Assembly: GCA_009731375.1 (NCBI GenBank)
Contig: BJOX01000204.1
Coordinates: 197,121-261,120 of the forward strand
Direction: 5' to 3'
Source of the DNA: Paulinella micropora
Taxonomy: Eukaryota > Cercozoa > Imbricatea > Euglyphida
Length of the DNA stretch: 64,000 nt
The notes under the pieces were generated by a model. The model ran no database searches. It saw only the letters and a list, made by a program, of their open reading frames with translations, and was not told where the DNA came from. This document shows, piece by piece, positions 1 through 10,353 of the stretch. Both the position numbers and the translations under genes were made by a program. The first letter of the stretch is position 1, and every line of letters begins with the position of its first letter.

Positions 1-32
1 CCCCCCCCCTCCGGTGCGATTTTTCCTCTGGT

Positions 33-1240
33 TTACTCCTCTGGGAAGGCAGCTTGGATTCTGTTCAAGACATTTGTGGTATAATTAACGTCGTGGTCGC
101 TGATGGTCTCCTCTTGGGCGTAAATGTCATCAATCCCCCCGGCCGATTCCGTGATGGCCCACACAAAGACCGACGAGAAGCAGGTAGCCAGGACGGAGAT
201 GTAACCCTGTGTGGTCGGGATGAGGGCAAAGGGCAAGTAGATAGTCCAGGCCCAGACCGAAGTGTAGGCAAAAATAGTCACGACGCGCGAGATCTCGGGC
301 ACGTAGTGCCTCGACACTCGGCGCACGGACTGCTCCAGCTCTAACAGCAGGGGCTCGAAGTAGCAAGCTTGATTACCGGGCAGCTCACACACTTCGAAAC
401 GCAACCGCGACAGTTGTAGCTGCGTACTAAGCATCGCGGTCCGGATGCAGTCGCTCTCGTTGATTTTCAGCAAGCTACCTTCAAGAGGGCACGCCGAAGT
501 GTGCACGCACTGCACGTCCGGTTGGCACGTCTGGCTGCACACGGTCCCGCCCTTCTCGCACGCCTTGGCGTGCGTGTCCAGGATCCGGCCCTTCTTGCCC
601 GCCTGGACGTGGATGTCCAGGATCCGCTTGAGCCGCTCAATGAGACCCCTGACCTTCTTGACATTTGTGCCTGGCGTTTGTCCTCTGTGACCGGCGGTCC
701 ACTGGTGGGCGTGACACTTTCGCCTTTTGCGGGTGACGGTTTGTTCTTCTTCTTTCCTGGTACGGGCCCGGGTCCAGGATTACTTACAGGTTGCGTCACC
801 GGCGTTCCGCCCAGGCGGTAGTGCAGAGCTAGGGCTACGGACATCAACGCCTGGAGCAACAGGTTGAATTCGCGGATGTTCTGGGTCCGGCGGGATTCGG
901 CCCGGGCGTACACCGAACTAGTAAAGAAAGTAACCGCCGTCAGGATGCTGCTCGGCACCGTCGGGCTGATGCCGGGTATGTGCAGGCTGTCCCTCAGGTA
1001 CAGCGAGGTGAGTATGGCAGTGTAGATGCCCACGAAAGCGATGCGCGACAGTGACAGCGATACGGGGTTCCACCTGGCGAAGTACGCGAGCTCCTGCAGC
1101 CAGGCCCTAAACCACTTACCCAGAACATCGCAGACGAACTGGGATGTCTTGTGACGGTCCGTGTCTGATGATCCCGGGCCTTGACTTCCTGTAGACACTT
1201 GGCTGTAACCCCGACGACGCGAGGTTTTCCTTGGAAACAT
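33..1240 (-). pseudogene. Bestrophin-like membrane protein, one frameshift
   Basis: Two overlapping minus-strand frames (1240 to 467, then 542 to 33) read as one protein if a single frameshift is placed at about 660-720. The N-terminal part has a hydrophobic segment followed by a Pro-Thr-x-x-Ser-Ser-Ile-Leu stretch and an Arg/Glu-rich segment (YARAESRR). The C-terminal part has two membrane segments, an LPFALIPTT motif and an acidic IDDI stretch. This order resembles bestrophin-type anion channels (an FR..Y.R..EGR-like segment, then a late LP-containing helix and an acidic loop), but the match is by eye only. The linker is rich in Lys, Gly and Cys. It has no introns and lies in a virus-like neighbourhood. 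It could also be an unrelated multi-pass membrane protein. Confidence 0.4.
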
Positions 1241-1318
1241 AGTCTTTCATTTTTTTTTGGGTCTGTGACAGGAAGAGAGCCTTTCAAAAAAAATCCTTGC
1301 ATCTGCCCAGCAAGCCCT

Positions 1319-1320
<2 letters not shown>

Positions 1321-1363
<43 letters not shown>

Positions 1364-1373
1364 NNNNNNNNNN
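1321..1373. other. T homopolymer and 10-N assembly gap
   Basis: A run of 43 T is followed by exactly ten N (1364-1373). The gap falls inside the 3' part of the minus-strand acidic zinc-binding ORF, so that gene's C-terminus cannot be trusted. Confidence 0.95.
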
Positions 1374-2808
1374 AGAGGCCCGGTTTCTTTTTTTTTGCTC
1401 TCAAAACCCTCCTGTGTCTCTCTCTCTCCATTCCCCTTCCTGCCCCCCGCTCCAGAGGATGAAACTCCGGGACTTGATTCCCTTTTTTTTTGGGGAGGGC
1501 CTGGGCACACTTTTGCTTTTCTCTCCTTTACCTTTTTTCCTGTGTCCTTTTTCTTGCACGCCTTCTTTTTTTTTCCTTTCTTTTCCGGGGGGGAAACCTC
1601 GGGGGAAACGCTGGGGGGAAACGTCGGGGGGAAATGGGGGAGGTGTTGGCGTGTGTCAAGGTTCCACTGCTTGGGCCAACGCTTCTCCGAGCAGGCCCAG
1701 CGCCTGCAGGACCAGCCCCAGCCGCCGTATCGTAGTGTTGTCTCCCGAGCGCTCCTCCAGCTGCCTGACACCCTCTGCCAGCGAGGAAGACAACTCCGCC
1801 GCCGCCGCTGTAGGCAGGCGGCGGCGCTTGCGTGGTGGCACTGCCGGTGCCGCCAGCGCTGCGGCACTGCCGGTGCTGCCGGCCGTGGTTTGCGCCCGAA
1901 TTTGCGCGCGCACAGGTTGCCGACAAAGAAGACGCGTCCGCTCGGCACGTGTTCAAGCACGGATAAGTCACTGATGCCCTCACCGCAGAGGCAATGGCTC
2001 CGGTGCGAGGCTGTCCCGCGCAGGCACGCGGGCCTAGGAAGGTCGCCGCCGTTCCCGCCTTTCCCTTGGTCGCCGCCGTTCCCTCCTTCCCCTTTGTCGC
2101 CGCCGTGTGAGGAGCTGTCTTCGTCCTCTTCACCTAAGTCCTCTTCATCTTCTTCTTCTTCTTCTTCTTCTTCTTCTTCTTCTTCTTCTTCTTCTTCTTC
2201 TTCTTCTTCTTCTTCTTCTTCTTCTTCTTCTTCTTCTTCTTCTTCTTCTTCTTCTTCTTCTTCTTCTTCTTCTTCTTCTTCTTCTTCTTCGTCCTTTTCC
2301 TTGACGTACTCGCCGCCGTCCATGCGGTTTTCGCAGTAAAGCAGGTTACACTCGGCGGCGGCCTCGCACCAGGCCACTACGCGCTTTTCCCGTTTGTCGA
2401 GCGCCGCTCAAGAAATGCTCGTAAAAGATGTTGGAGCCGCACTTGTTGCAAGTGATGTCCAAGCCGCCTTTTCCATTCGCTGGGCCGTCCGCAGGGCAGG
2501 CTTTTACGGCAAATTCGGCGTCCATTATCGTGTATTCAACAAATCTGTCCGCAATTGCATTGTATTTGCCCGCAAAATCCGCCGGCGCGGCTCCAGCAGT
2601 CGCGGCCGCCTTGGCCTTCTTGGACTGCCTCTTCTTTTTTGCGGTTTTTGGTGCAGCTGCGCACCCGCGCGGACAAGTTTTCGGCCGCCTTTTCTATTAT
2701 CTGATTGCAAACATCCAAGGCCAACCATGTTTTTTTTTCATCGGAGGAATAAGACATTATATATTTTGCATTAATACTTTTTTTAATAACGTTATTCGCG
2801 GCTGCCAC
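1374..2808 (-). pseudogene. Acidic zinc-binding protein with poly-Glu expansion, frameshifted
   Basis: Read from 2808 or the Met at 2754, the minus strand encodes MSYSSDEKK... and then must change frame at about 2620-2690 and again near 2395 to stay open. The pieces contain a CNKCG...H cluster, further Cys pairs and a run of more than 40 Glu encoded by the (TTC)n array. After that comes a CLCGE...VPSGRVFFVGNLCARKF segment. The last motif (CxCG, about 20 residues, VGxxC..KF) resembles a small zinc-binding motif seen in several large DNA virus proteins. The function is unknown. The frameshifts and the gap mean this is a remnant or poor sequence. Confidence 0.35.
2148..2291. repeat. (TTC)n trinucleotide microsatellite
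   Basis: An almost pure TTC/CTT run of about 140 bp. On the minus strand it lies in frame as a poly-Glu tract inside an acidic protein remnant, with Asp/Glu-rich sequence on both sides. It therefore probably grew from an existing acidic domain. Confidence 0.95.
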
Positions 2809-2993
2809 GCAAACTACATTATTCGCCCCAACCCGCCTTGATTGACACTCCAGCGACCACTAAAATTTTTTTTTTGTCCTGGTTGACCCTGCCGCGATAT
2901 ATAAGTAATTATTGAATTACTATAAAATAAATATCAATTTTCTGTTTTTTTTATTTACGTAGAAAATCAAAGAATCAACGCCGGCGTGAAATG
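2809..2993. other. AT-rich spacer without a gene
   Basis: Short A/T runs and a near-palindromic ATTATTGAATTACTATAAAA stretch between minus-strand remnants. I see no convincing ORF. A 15-base match to the start of 18S rRNA at about 2880 is isolated and was rejected. Confidence 0.5.
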
Positions 2994-3383
2994 CTAAATT
3001 TTGATGTCGACCTTTTCGAGAAGGTCTCCTCGCACTGCTTCGGTGAAGAATTCCATTGCTGTGGGCTGTGTGGACTGGTAGGCGGGTGGGCTGGTAGGCT
3101 GGTGGCTGGGAAGCCGGGGGATGCGGGCTGGCTGGTGGTGGGGGGTACTTAGGCATGAGATAATGATTTTTTTTTCAGTTGCAGTGACTCCTGCGATGTC
3201 TATTTGAGCTATTGAAGTATGGTCAACTGCGTCGAATTCGGCATAACTTGGAGTGCCCGACAATGTCGCGTTTTTTATTATTTTCAATACGACTGATTTT
3301 GCGTCTTCGTTTGACAAACTCAAATATGTAGCATAAATTAAATTGTAATTTGTCTTGCATCCAAACGTCGCGGCGTTTTTCAT
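2994..3383 (-). pseudogene. Fragment of PLV fibre-like structural protein
   Basis: The first ~75 residues of this minus-strand frame align with roughly residues 290-370 of the 410-residue protein at 19,175-20,407. Shared landmarks are ATF..KTNYN.IY, a GTPSY motif and an I/VD.AG.T motif in the same order and spacing. After a SCLSTPHH stretch the frame runs into a Pro/Tyr/Gln-rich low-complexity tail, so the natural C-terminus is lost. The N-terminal ~290 residues are also absent. This is direct sequence evidence that the 1-7 kb block contains a gene family also found in the PLV-like element. Confidence 0.6.
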
Positions 3384-3537
3384 AGAAAAAACGTCGGACG
3401 GATATTACAGCCTGATATCGTCCAAGACCGGCCTGCGTTGCTCTTTGAATCCCTTCACCAAAAGATTGACGTGCGACGGCAAAACCGCGCCGTCGGTTGG
3501 CTCATTTTATTTGGCCAGCGCTGAATTACCACCATAA
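3355..3537 (+). pseudogene. Short fragment with beta-trefoil-like look
   Basis: A 60-codon plus-strand frame without an ATG (the first codon is TTG and there is a stop at 3346-3348). It reads FIEKTSDGYYSLISSKTGL...CDGK...GSFYLAS, a pattern reminiscent of fascin or ricin-type trefoil repeats (F.IE...G.Y.L.S..TGL). It overlaps the 5' end of the minus-strand fibre-like fragment by 29 bp, which suggests a recombination junction. The family is a guess. Confidence 0.2.
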
Positions 3538-3585
3538 ACTCCGGTAGATGGAGTATAATCCGCCGGTGAATGCCAAAAAGTTGCA

Positions 3586-3894
3586 TCATTGCCAGCCGCT
3601 AATTATCATGTCTAGCATGAGCTTTGCCACAAAAACGAAATTCTTTTCCTCTTCTTCTTTCAACAAGTCTTTTAGTTTATTGGAAAATGCTGTAGCCATT
3701 CCTATATCTTTTACATTATTGCATATGAATTCGTTTGCGACGCGCTCGTACGAGTCGCTGCCATCGCAGTTTGCTGCGACGCAGATGAACTTGTAGGGTA
3801 ATGCGGCCTTGGAGCATTCGGCGCCGCGGCTAGACGACTCTTTCACATTTTTGCGCATTAATCTTGAAGAAGCTTTCAACATATTGTATGGCAC
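3586..3894 (-). CDS. Hypothetical protein, 102 aa
   Basis: The frame opens with Met at 3894 and encodes a Lys/Glu-rich globular-looking protein with an ICVAANCDGSDSYERVANEF segment and an amphipathic C-terminal half (SNKLKDLLKEEEEK). No family was recognised. It overlaps the start of the divergent plus-strand glycosyltransferase-like gene by 31 bp, so one of the two starts is probably further in. The Met at 3882 and others are alternatives. Confidence 0.35.
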   Translation of the reverse strand: MPYNMLKASSRLMRKNVKESSSRGAECSKAALPYKFICVAANCDGSDSYERVANEFICNNVKDIGMATAFSNKLKDLLKEEEEKNFVFVAKLMLDMIISGWQ

Positions 3895-4643
3895 GCTTAA
3901 CCGCCAGCAACAGCCTGCACCAGGTGCTCGCGCCCGCCTCGCTAAATGACAAGCTGCTCGCCACGTACTGGAGCAGGAGCCTGCTCTGGTCGCGCGCGAC
4001 CGGCGCGAGGCACGTGCTGTGGCCGCGGGAGCAAACGGACTGCATCGCCAGGCTGTACTTTCCCGAGGTGTGGGAAGCGTACGAACGTCTGCCCCCGCCC
4101 GCTCAACGCACGGCCGCGGGCTTGATGCTGCTGCACAAGTACGGCGGCATGTACGCGGACCTGTCGCTGGCCCCGCCGAGAACGGCGCCGCAGTTGTCCG
4201 GGGCGGACTGCTTTTTCCTGCCGGGCGAGCTGGCGTTCGCGGCGTCCGCGCGCGGCGCGTCGGTCCCGTACTTCGTGCTGCTGAACATGCTCAATAGCGT
4301 GGAACGTGACGACAACCACGCGCTGGAGCCTGCGCGAAACGCTGGTGTCGGCCGGCGGCGGCGAGCTGGCAGTGAACGGCATGTTCCGGGCAAGACCGAG
4401 CTTGTGCGTGTGCTGGACCCCGCCGACTTCGAGCTCGCGCAGTTCCTCGAGGGCCGCGCGCTGGAGGACAAACGCTACCGGCCGCGGCTGGTGTGGCGGC
4501 TGTACGGCGGCTGGCTGGTGGCGGCGGCGGCGGTTGTTGTCGTCGCAACAGCAGTGGCACTTGCGCGCGGTAACGGCTTGTGGTGCTGCCGTGGCTACCG
4601 CCTGGTCCTGGTCAAGGGCTACCAGAGCGCGCCCGCAAACTAG
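3864..4643 (+). pseudogene. Glycosyltransferase-like (Gly_transf_sug type), frameshifted
   Basis: Residues 86-104 read GLMLLHKYGGMYADLSLAP, which matches the LxxYGGxYxDxD core of sugar-binding glycosyltransferases (OCH1/capsular polysaccharide type). Here the second metal-binding Asp is Ser (D-L-S). At about 4,300-4,400 the likely coding frame switches to the +1 frame (WSLRETLVSAGGGELAVNG) and then back (LDPADFELAQFLEG). That implies two compensating indels or decay. A C-terminal hydrophobic Ala/Val segment (GGWLVAAAAVVVVATAVALA) could anchor it in a membrane. The gene is GC-rich, unlike the AT-rich sequence before it. The better start may be the Met at 3888. Confidence 0.45.
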
Positions 4644-4957
4644 CTAGCTAGAGATTGTTTTAGCAACAAACAAAAAAAAAGTGTCTCAAGGGAAAAAAAA
4701 ATCAAAGACATTTTCCTCAAACCCGCACATTCTGGTCTATTTCTTTTTTTTCTTCTTCTTTTGGTACAATCTCCCGTGTGCGGCATTTCTTTTTCTTTTT
4801 TTTTCTTGGTGGCCACCGGTGGGAGGGTGGTGAAAGGGGCAAGTGAACCGTGTGGAGAGAAAGGAGGGTGGGGAGGGGGGGGGGAGCAGGGAAAAAGGGA
4901 AGGAAATGGAAAAGGACAGAAACAAAAAACAACTTGAGATAGAAACCATCGCAGCGG
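4644..4957. other. Intergenic, A/T homopolymers and G-rich stretch
   Basis: It contains several A, T and G runs and no supported gene. Minus-strand frames here are Ser/Phe/Lys low-complexity and were not accepted. Confidence 0.5.
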
Positions 4958-6112
4958 TTGCCTAGAAAGAAACAAAAAAACAGTAAAACAAAGGCAAAAG
5001 CGATGGAGCAGGAGACGATTGATTTGTACAAAAAGCTGACAACACAAAGTAACGTCCCACTCCTTCGGCAGTTTTTATTTCAATACGAGCAGCTAATATT
5101 ACGGAGGACCGAAAACAAGTCAGTGGCCCGCCGGTCAGCTCGCAAACCGCCCAAGTGTCCGTCATGCAAAGAACTCATACCCTTAATCACGCGTGGTAAA
5201 TGCGCCACGTGCCTCCGCCTCTCGTGGCAGTGTTGCTGCAATGTGTGCACCTGCTGCAATCTACTGCTTTGGGCTGGTTACGAGGCGCTGGGGCCCTTTC
5301 TAAGTCAGGCCCTGACCCTGATATTCCCCGGTGGCCTGGTGTACGTTACTGGTATGGCGCTCCAATTCGGAGCTGCTGTTGTAACCATAAGTACGCTCCG
5401 CCAAATAGGCATCAGCGGCGGATTTTCGTTGCATGATTATATATATGTTAAGGATGTTTTAGATCACCCGCTCAAGAGATTCGATTCCATGCCCACTTAT
5501 TTCCAGCTCGCAGTTGGTTTCAATGGCTCCCGCGAAGCCCTACAGCAGAGCGAAGAAGAACGTCCTGATAACTCGGTCCAAGAACTCTGCGACCAAGCTC
5601 TACGGGCAGCAGGGGTTGTGTCGGGGCAAGACTCTGAAAAAGAAAATTTGCTAAGCTATCAACTGTCGCAGATTCTGAAGAACGTAGGGGTGGACACTTT
5701 GAAGGCGTTAACGACAAGAGACTCGATCTGCAATTTGATCCGCCGAGCGGTCAGCGCACCAGGGACGAGGGTGACTCAGGAAACGCTGGTTATTGCCGCC
5801 TACATACTAACGGACGCGGCAGTAGACGCGATCTATAAGGCCGTACTAGGCAACGCCACGAACACTATACGGCTAGACTCGGCGAATGTAACCTCTACGA
5901 TTATTCAAATGGCGGAGCTTAGGAGGCTGCACGGCCTGCTAGACAAAAGAGATTGGTACAGGGTGCATACTAAGCTAAGCTCAACAGCCAAGCAAGGACT
6001 TGCAGTGTTTTGGGAAAGATGGGATTACGAATTTAGCTTGTGGCAGCACCTAGACAAGGCACTGGCAGTTCTGGCCTTGCTGTGGAGCAACCTGCAACGC
6101 GAGACGATGTGA
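4958..6112 (+). CDS. Hypothetical protein with zinc ribbon and membrane segments
   Basis: A 384-codon frame; the Met at 5003 (MEQETIDLYKKL) is an equally good start. Residues 68-86 contain CPSC...CATC, a possible zinc ribbon, followed by a Cys-rich CCCNVCTCC stretch. Then come two hydrophobic segments (about residues 105-150) and a long helical C-terminal domain. No family was recognised. The frame ends with TGA at 6110-6112, but the same frame stays open and globular-looking beyond it, so this stop may be a nonsense change in a longer gene (see the next feature). Confidence 0.45.
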   Translation: MPRKKQKNSKTKAKAMEQETIDLYKKLTTQSNVPLLRQFLFQYEQLILRRTENKSVARRSARKPPKCPSCKELIPLITRGKCATCLRLSWQCCCNVCTCCNLLLWAGYEALGPFLSQALTLIFPGGLVYVTGMALQFGAAVVTISTLRQIGISGGFSLHDYIYVKDVLDHPLKRFDSMPTYFQLAVGFNGSREALQQSEEERPDNSVQELCDQALRAAGVVSGQDSEKENLLSYQLSQILKNVGVDTLKALTTRDSICNLIRRAVSAPGTRVTQETLVIAAYILTDAAVDAIYKAVLGNATNTIRLDSANVTSTIIQMAELRRLHGLLDKRDWYRVHTKLSSTAKQGLAVFWERWDYEFSLWQHLDKALAVLALLWSNLQRETM

Positions 6113-7185
6113 AGTTTGAAAGACAACATACACAGAGTGGACTTCTCAATGGTGCCCTTTATTCATCTCATGAAAAATCTGTGGACCAAAGTAACGTACG
6201 ACAGCTCGAACTTCTACGACAACTCGGACTATTCATTTGCGCGCGAGAGTGTGACTTTACAAGAGCACTTGACTCGCTTGGAAAATTTGCCGGACGAAGA
6301 GATGCTTCTGAACAGCAAGTTTCTATCGTTGTAGGCGGTCTTCAAGGTTTACGGCTACCATTGTTTGACGGCTCTAAAAATCCTGTTGTACCCGCAGTTG
6401 CTGACGAAGCAGATAGTGGAAGAAAAACTCGCGAGGAACGGCTCGACGTTTCTTTTCGAGCTGGATGTCTGGCGGGCCCAGTCGTGCAACGACATGCTGG
6501 ACTGCATGAGATTGACGATCGAATTGAACTCAGAGAACAAACACGGACTTCCCGCGCACCCGTGGACAGTAGGCCAGGAACACTTCAACAAAAGTTGTTC
6601 CGTGTAGGCGAACGGCCCGAGCGGAACTTCGTGAAGCGCCTCGTGGAAACCTGCAATGAGGGCTGGCAAGCCCTGGCATGGCAGCGCTACGACACTGAAA
6701 TTAGGGCGGCGGTGGCCCAGGTGTTGGGCTTCAGGTTCCCTGTTCTTTTTACGGCTGGGTTAGCGAGCGGGACCTATTGTGCACTCAAGGACCCCCCGCT
6801 GTGGGCTGCGCATTACTTACAGAAATCTTACGAACTGCAACGTGAAAGGATCCTCGAGACAGCACCCATAAAGAACAGTGCCTGGAACGCTCTCTGGCTC
6901 TTCTTGGGGGTTTCCTCAGAAGAGAAAGATCACGCAAGGTCGTTCGTTTACCGTGCCTGGGACCCAGACTCGCAGAGCAAAATGCTTAGCTGGCTGCTGG
7001 AATTTGAGGCGCGCCTGCACACGATCGTTTTATTCACGCAGGATTTCCTGGCCGCTTTTGCCACTAGCTATGATTTTTCGGAGCTAGCTACTGTTTGGTT
7101 CGAGTCTTTTCACTGGATCCTGCAGACTTACGAGCTTAGTGAGATTCGAAAAAGTTACAAAAAAAAAGAAGGCAGAAGGCAATAA
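6113..7185 (+). pseudogene. Continuation of decayed long ORF
   Basis: In the same frame as the preceding gene, 6113-6607 encodes a hydrophobic, globular-looking sequence (MVPFIHLMKNLWTKV..., then VYGYHCLTALKILLYPQLL...). It is interrupted by TAG at 6332-6334 and ended by TAG at 6605-6607. From about 6600 the good frame shifts by one and runs to 7185, with Trp-rich sequence (ALWLFLGV, WFESFHWILQTYEL) and a Lys/Arg tail. The overlapping frame from 6040 is open throughout but is Arg/Gly/Asp-rich in its first half and looks like a shadow there. The whole 4958-7185 stretch may be one ancestral gene of roughly 730 codons. No family was recognised. Confidence 0.35.
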
Positions 7186-7236
7186 ACAGATAAAGAGAAA
7201 AAAAAAAAAAACTAGAGAAAGATAACAGACCACATA

Positions 7237-7411
7237 ATGAGTGAGCTCATGTTCTTTTCCCACATGCAAGGTTGCCAAAGCCGCCCCCATTATGTTGTCG
7301 CTGTTGTCGACAAAATTCTGTCTGAGGAGCGGTTTGCTTGGGCAAGAAGATGGATTGATCGCGATGTCGATGTACGTTTCCAAATTTCAAAATCACCTTT
7401 TTGTATCTTTG
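7237..7411 (+). CDS. Possible ORF start running into microsatellites
   Basis: ATG at 7237 follows an A-run and opens a frame (MSELMFFSHMQGCQS...) of about 58 non-repetitive codons before entering CT and ATACTC repeats. The frame stays open to 8343, but only because the repeats lack stops. It could be the 5' end of a gene cut by repeat growth, or chance. Confidence 0.2.
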
Positions 7412-7609
7412 TAATCTCTCTCTCTCTCTCATACGTATACTCATACTCATATGCATTTATACTCATACTCATACTCATACTCATACTCATACTCATACTC
7501 ATACTCATACTCATATTATATACTCATACTCATACTCATACTCATACTTATACTCATAATCATATATTCTCTCTCTCTCTCTCTCTCGAAGCTCTCTCTC
7601 TCTCTCTTG

Positions 7610-7650
<41 letters not shown>

Positions 7651-7728
7651 GTGTGTTTCTCTCTCTCTCTCTCTCTTTCTTTCTCTTTCTCTTTCTCTAT
7701 CTCTCTCTCTCTCTCTCTCTTCAACTTG

Positions 7729-7792
<64 letters not shown>

Positions 7793-7830
7793 CTCTCTCT
7801 CTTTCTCTCTCTCTTTCACTCTCTCTCTTA

Positions 7831-7863
<33 letters not shown>

Positions 7864-7880
7864 GCTCTCTCTCTTTCTCG

Positions 7881-7938
<58 letters not shown>

Positions 7939-8140
7939 CTCTCTTTCTCTCTCCAGCTCCTGCTGCTGCTTCTTCACCACCCCCTACGAGCAGAAAGCGC
8001 ACGAGGCCGGCAACTCCGTGTGGGAAGGTTTCTTCTTCTTCTTCTTCTTCTTCTTCTTCTTCTTCTTCTTCTTCTTCTTCTTCTTCTTTCTTCTTCTTCT
8101 TCTTCTTCTTCTTCTTCTTCTTCTTCTTCTTCTTCTTCTT

Positions 8141-8181
<41 letters not shown>

Positions 8182-8250
8182 TCTTCTTCATCTTCTTTTT
8201 CTCCTCCTTCTCGTCGTCCTCCTCCTCCTCCTCCTCCTACAGCTAGGAAG
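7412..8250. repeat. Compound microsatellite: CT, ATACTC, TTC, TAC
   Basis: Ordered blocks: (CT)n; a hexanucleotide ATACTC array at about 7436-7555; imperfect (CT)n with TTTCT interruptions to about 7950; a 70-bp non-repetitive island (7950-8025); (TTC)n to about 8140; (TAC)n to about 8176; then TTC/TCC. Several plus-strand frames are open through it, giving artificial Ser/Leu/Phe-rich translations. Confidence 0.95.
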
Positions 8251-8604
8251 TCACCTTCCTCCAGTACTAGTACTGCTAGTGGAATCCATCCTTTCTTTAC
8301 CCAGAATGTAAAAGAGAAAAAAAGTAGAAAAAAGAAAATATAGAGATGAAGGTGTTGCAGAAGGCATTGAAAGGAAAGGCAAGGAAGCGAAAAGATTGTA
8401 TTATAAAGATAGATCAGACAGTGAATATGAAACGAATGAGAAAGGCAAAGAAATTAGAGTGGGCTTAGACGAACGCGCATGGAGACAGGAACCTACCCAT
8501 GCAACACATGTTTCCCGTTCTGGATGTAGGATGCGCCCACCACCTGATAAGGGAGCAAAATCGTATGCAGACAGGCGAGATAAAGAGGAGAAGTAGTAGT
8601 AGTC

Positions 8605-8646
<42 letters not shown>

Positions 8647-8941
8647 ATACGCGTACGTAATCCTAGATACATATACTAGCTGTACTATATATCTAGCTAT
8701 ACACTTGTATTACTGTACATGTATTAGTAAGTAATTTTTTTTATACATGTGTATCTTTTATTTTATTTATTAAATATCTTATTAATTGCACTAAAATTCG
8801 AAATTTTGAGATATTATTTATCAGAAACTCTCATTCATTGCACCTGATTTTAATATTTTCAGATAATAAAGTCTTGTTAATCAGCGTACGTTATACAGAT
8901 CCGGCAGGTAAGTTTATTTCAAATGGTATCATCTACACCTG
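8251..8941. other. No gene seen; (AGT)n at 8594-8645, then AT-rich
   Basis: 8251-8590 is mixed composition without a supported gene. 8594-8645 is an AGT trinucleotide run. 8650-8930 is AT-rich with no ORF of note. Confidence 0.6.
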
Positions 8942-8969
8942 AGACAACAACAACAACAACAACAACAAG

Positions 8970-9018
<49 letters not shown>

Positions 9019-9085
9019 GGATAGATAGATGGATAGATAGATGGATGTATAGATACATAGATAGATAGATATAGATAGATAGATC

Positions 9086-9124
<39 letters not shown>

Positions 9125-9144
9125 GGATGGATGGATGGATGGAT
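8942..9144. repeat. (CAA)n then (GATA/GATG)n microsatellite
   Basis: A short CAA run followed by about 180 bp of GATA repeats with GATG interruptions, leading directly into the first copy of the interspersed unit. Confidence 0.95.
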
Positions 9145-9296
9145 GAAATATCGACTAATGTCAGAAAAAAGGAGCTTCTGATTTCGTCAACCAGGAAGTC
9201 TGTGGGTAAAGTATTAACCCGATGCCCAGCTAAGCAGTGATGTTTGCACGGAAGGGACTGATACAGGCAATACCAAAGCTCCCTAGTACCAGGCGG
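9145..9296 (+). repeat. Interspersed repeat, segment A, copy 1
   Basis: A 152-bp non-repetitive segment starting GAAATATCGACTAATG and ending CCAGGCGG. Near-identical copies occur at 9731, 10354, 11269 and 11815, and the start of the segment occurs inverted at 35,400. The minus-strand translation is open but not recognised. It is cut by a microsatellite right after GGCGG. Confidence 0.9.
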
Positions 9297-9307
9297 TATA
9301 GATAGAC

Positions 9308-9360
<53 letters not shown>

Positions 9361-9487
9361 CATGCATACATGCATGCATGCATACATACATACATACATA
9401 CATACAAACATACATACAAACATACGTATATGCATAAACAGCAATAGCAACAACAACAACAACCAATCAACCAATAACAACAACAGC

Positions 9488-9532
<45 letters not shown>

Positions 9533-9541
9533 AACAACAAT

Positions 9542-9599
<58 letters not shown>

Positions 9600-9730
9600 G
9601 GATAGATAGATAGATAGATGGATAGATGGATGGATGTATGGATAGATAGATAGATAGATAGATAGATGGATAGATAGATGGATAGATAGATAGATAGATA
9701 GAAGATAGATAGATAGATATATAGATAGAT
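9297..9730. repeat. Microsatellite cassette 1 (GATA-CATA-core-CAA-GATA)
   Basis: The fixed order is GATA array, CATG/CATA array, a non-repetitive core TACGTATATGCATAAACAGC plus AATAGCAA, CAA array with CCAATCAACCAATAA interruptions, then GATA array. The same order and core recur in five more cassettes in this window. Confidence 0.9.
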
Positions 9731-9882
9731 GAAATATCGACTAATGTCAGAAAAAAGGAGCTTCTGATTTCGTCAACCAGGAAGTCTGTGGGTAAAGTAT
9801 TAACCCGATGCCCAGCTAAGCCGTGATGTTTGCACGGAAGGGACTGATACAGGCAATACCAAAGCTCCCTAGTACCAGGCGG
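9731..9882 (+). repeat. Interspersed repeat, segment A, copy 2
   Basis: Nearly identical to copy 1 (for example AAGCCGTG replaces AAGCAGTG) and truncated at the same GGCGG position. Copies 1 and 2 plus their cassettes are therefore a tandem duplication of about 586 bp. Confidence 0.9.
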
Positions 9883-9893
9883 TATAGATAGAC

Positions 9894-9927
<34 letters not shown>

Positions 9928-10071
9928 GTAGATAGATACATGCATACATGCATGCATGCATACATACATACATACATACATACAAACATACATACAAACA
10001 TACGTATATGCATAAACAGCAATAGCAACAACAACAACAACCAATCAACCAATAACAACAACAACAACAGC

Positions 10072-10110
<39 letters not shown>

Positions 10111-10137
10111 AACAACAATAACAACAACAACAACAAC

Positions 10138-10182
<45 letters not shown>

Positions 10183-10223
10183 GGATAGATAGATAGATAG
10201 ATGGATAGATGCATGGATGTATG

Positions 10224-10264
<41 letters not shown>

Positions 10265-10353
10265 ATGGATGGATGGATGGATAGATAGATAGATAGATAT
10301 ATAGATAGATAGATAGATAGATAGAAGATAGATAGATAGATATATAGATATAT
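9883..10353. repeat. Microsatellite cassette 2
   Basis: Same order of GATA, CATA, TACGTATATGCATAAACAGC core, CAA and GATA arrays as cassette 1, with different repeat counts. Confidence 0.9.

Noticed and set aside
2876-2895. CCTGGTTGACCCTGCC, close to the 5' end of 18S rRNA
   Set aside because: One mismatch over 15 bases, but the following sequence (GCGATATATAAG) does not continue as 18S. Chance match.
7237-8343. Open frames of 60-370 codons rich in Ser, Leu or Phe
   Set aside because: They exist only because CT, TTC and ATACTC repeats contain no stop codons. Several frames are open at once and none has non-repetitive support beyond the first ~58 codons.
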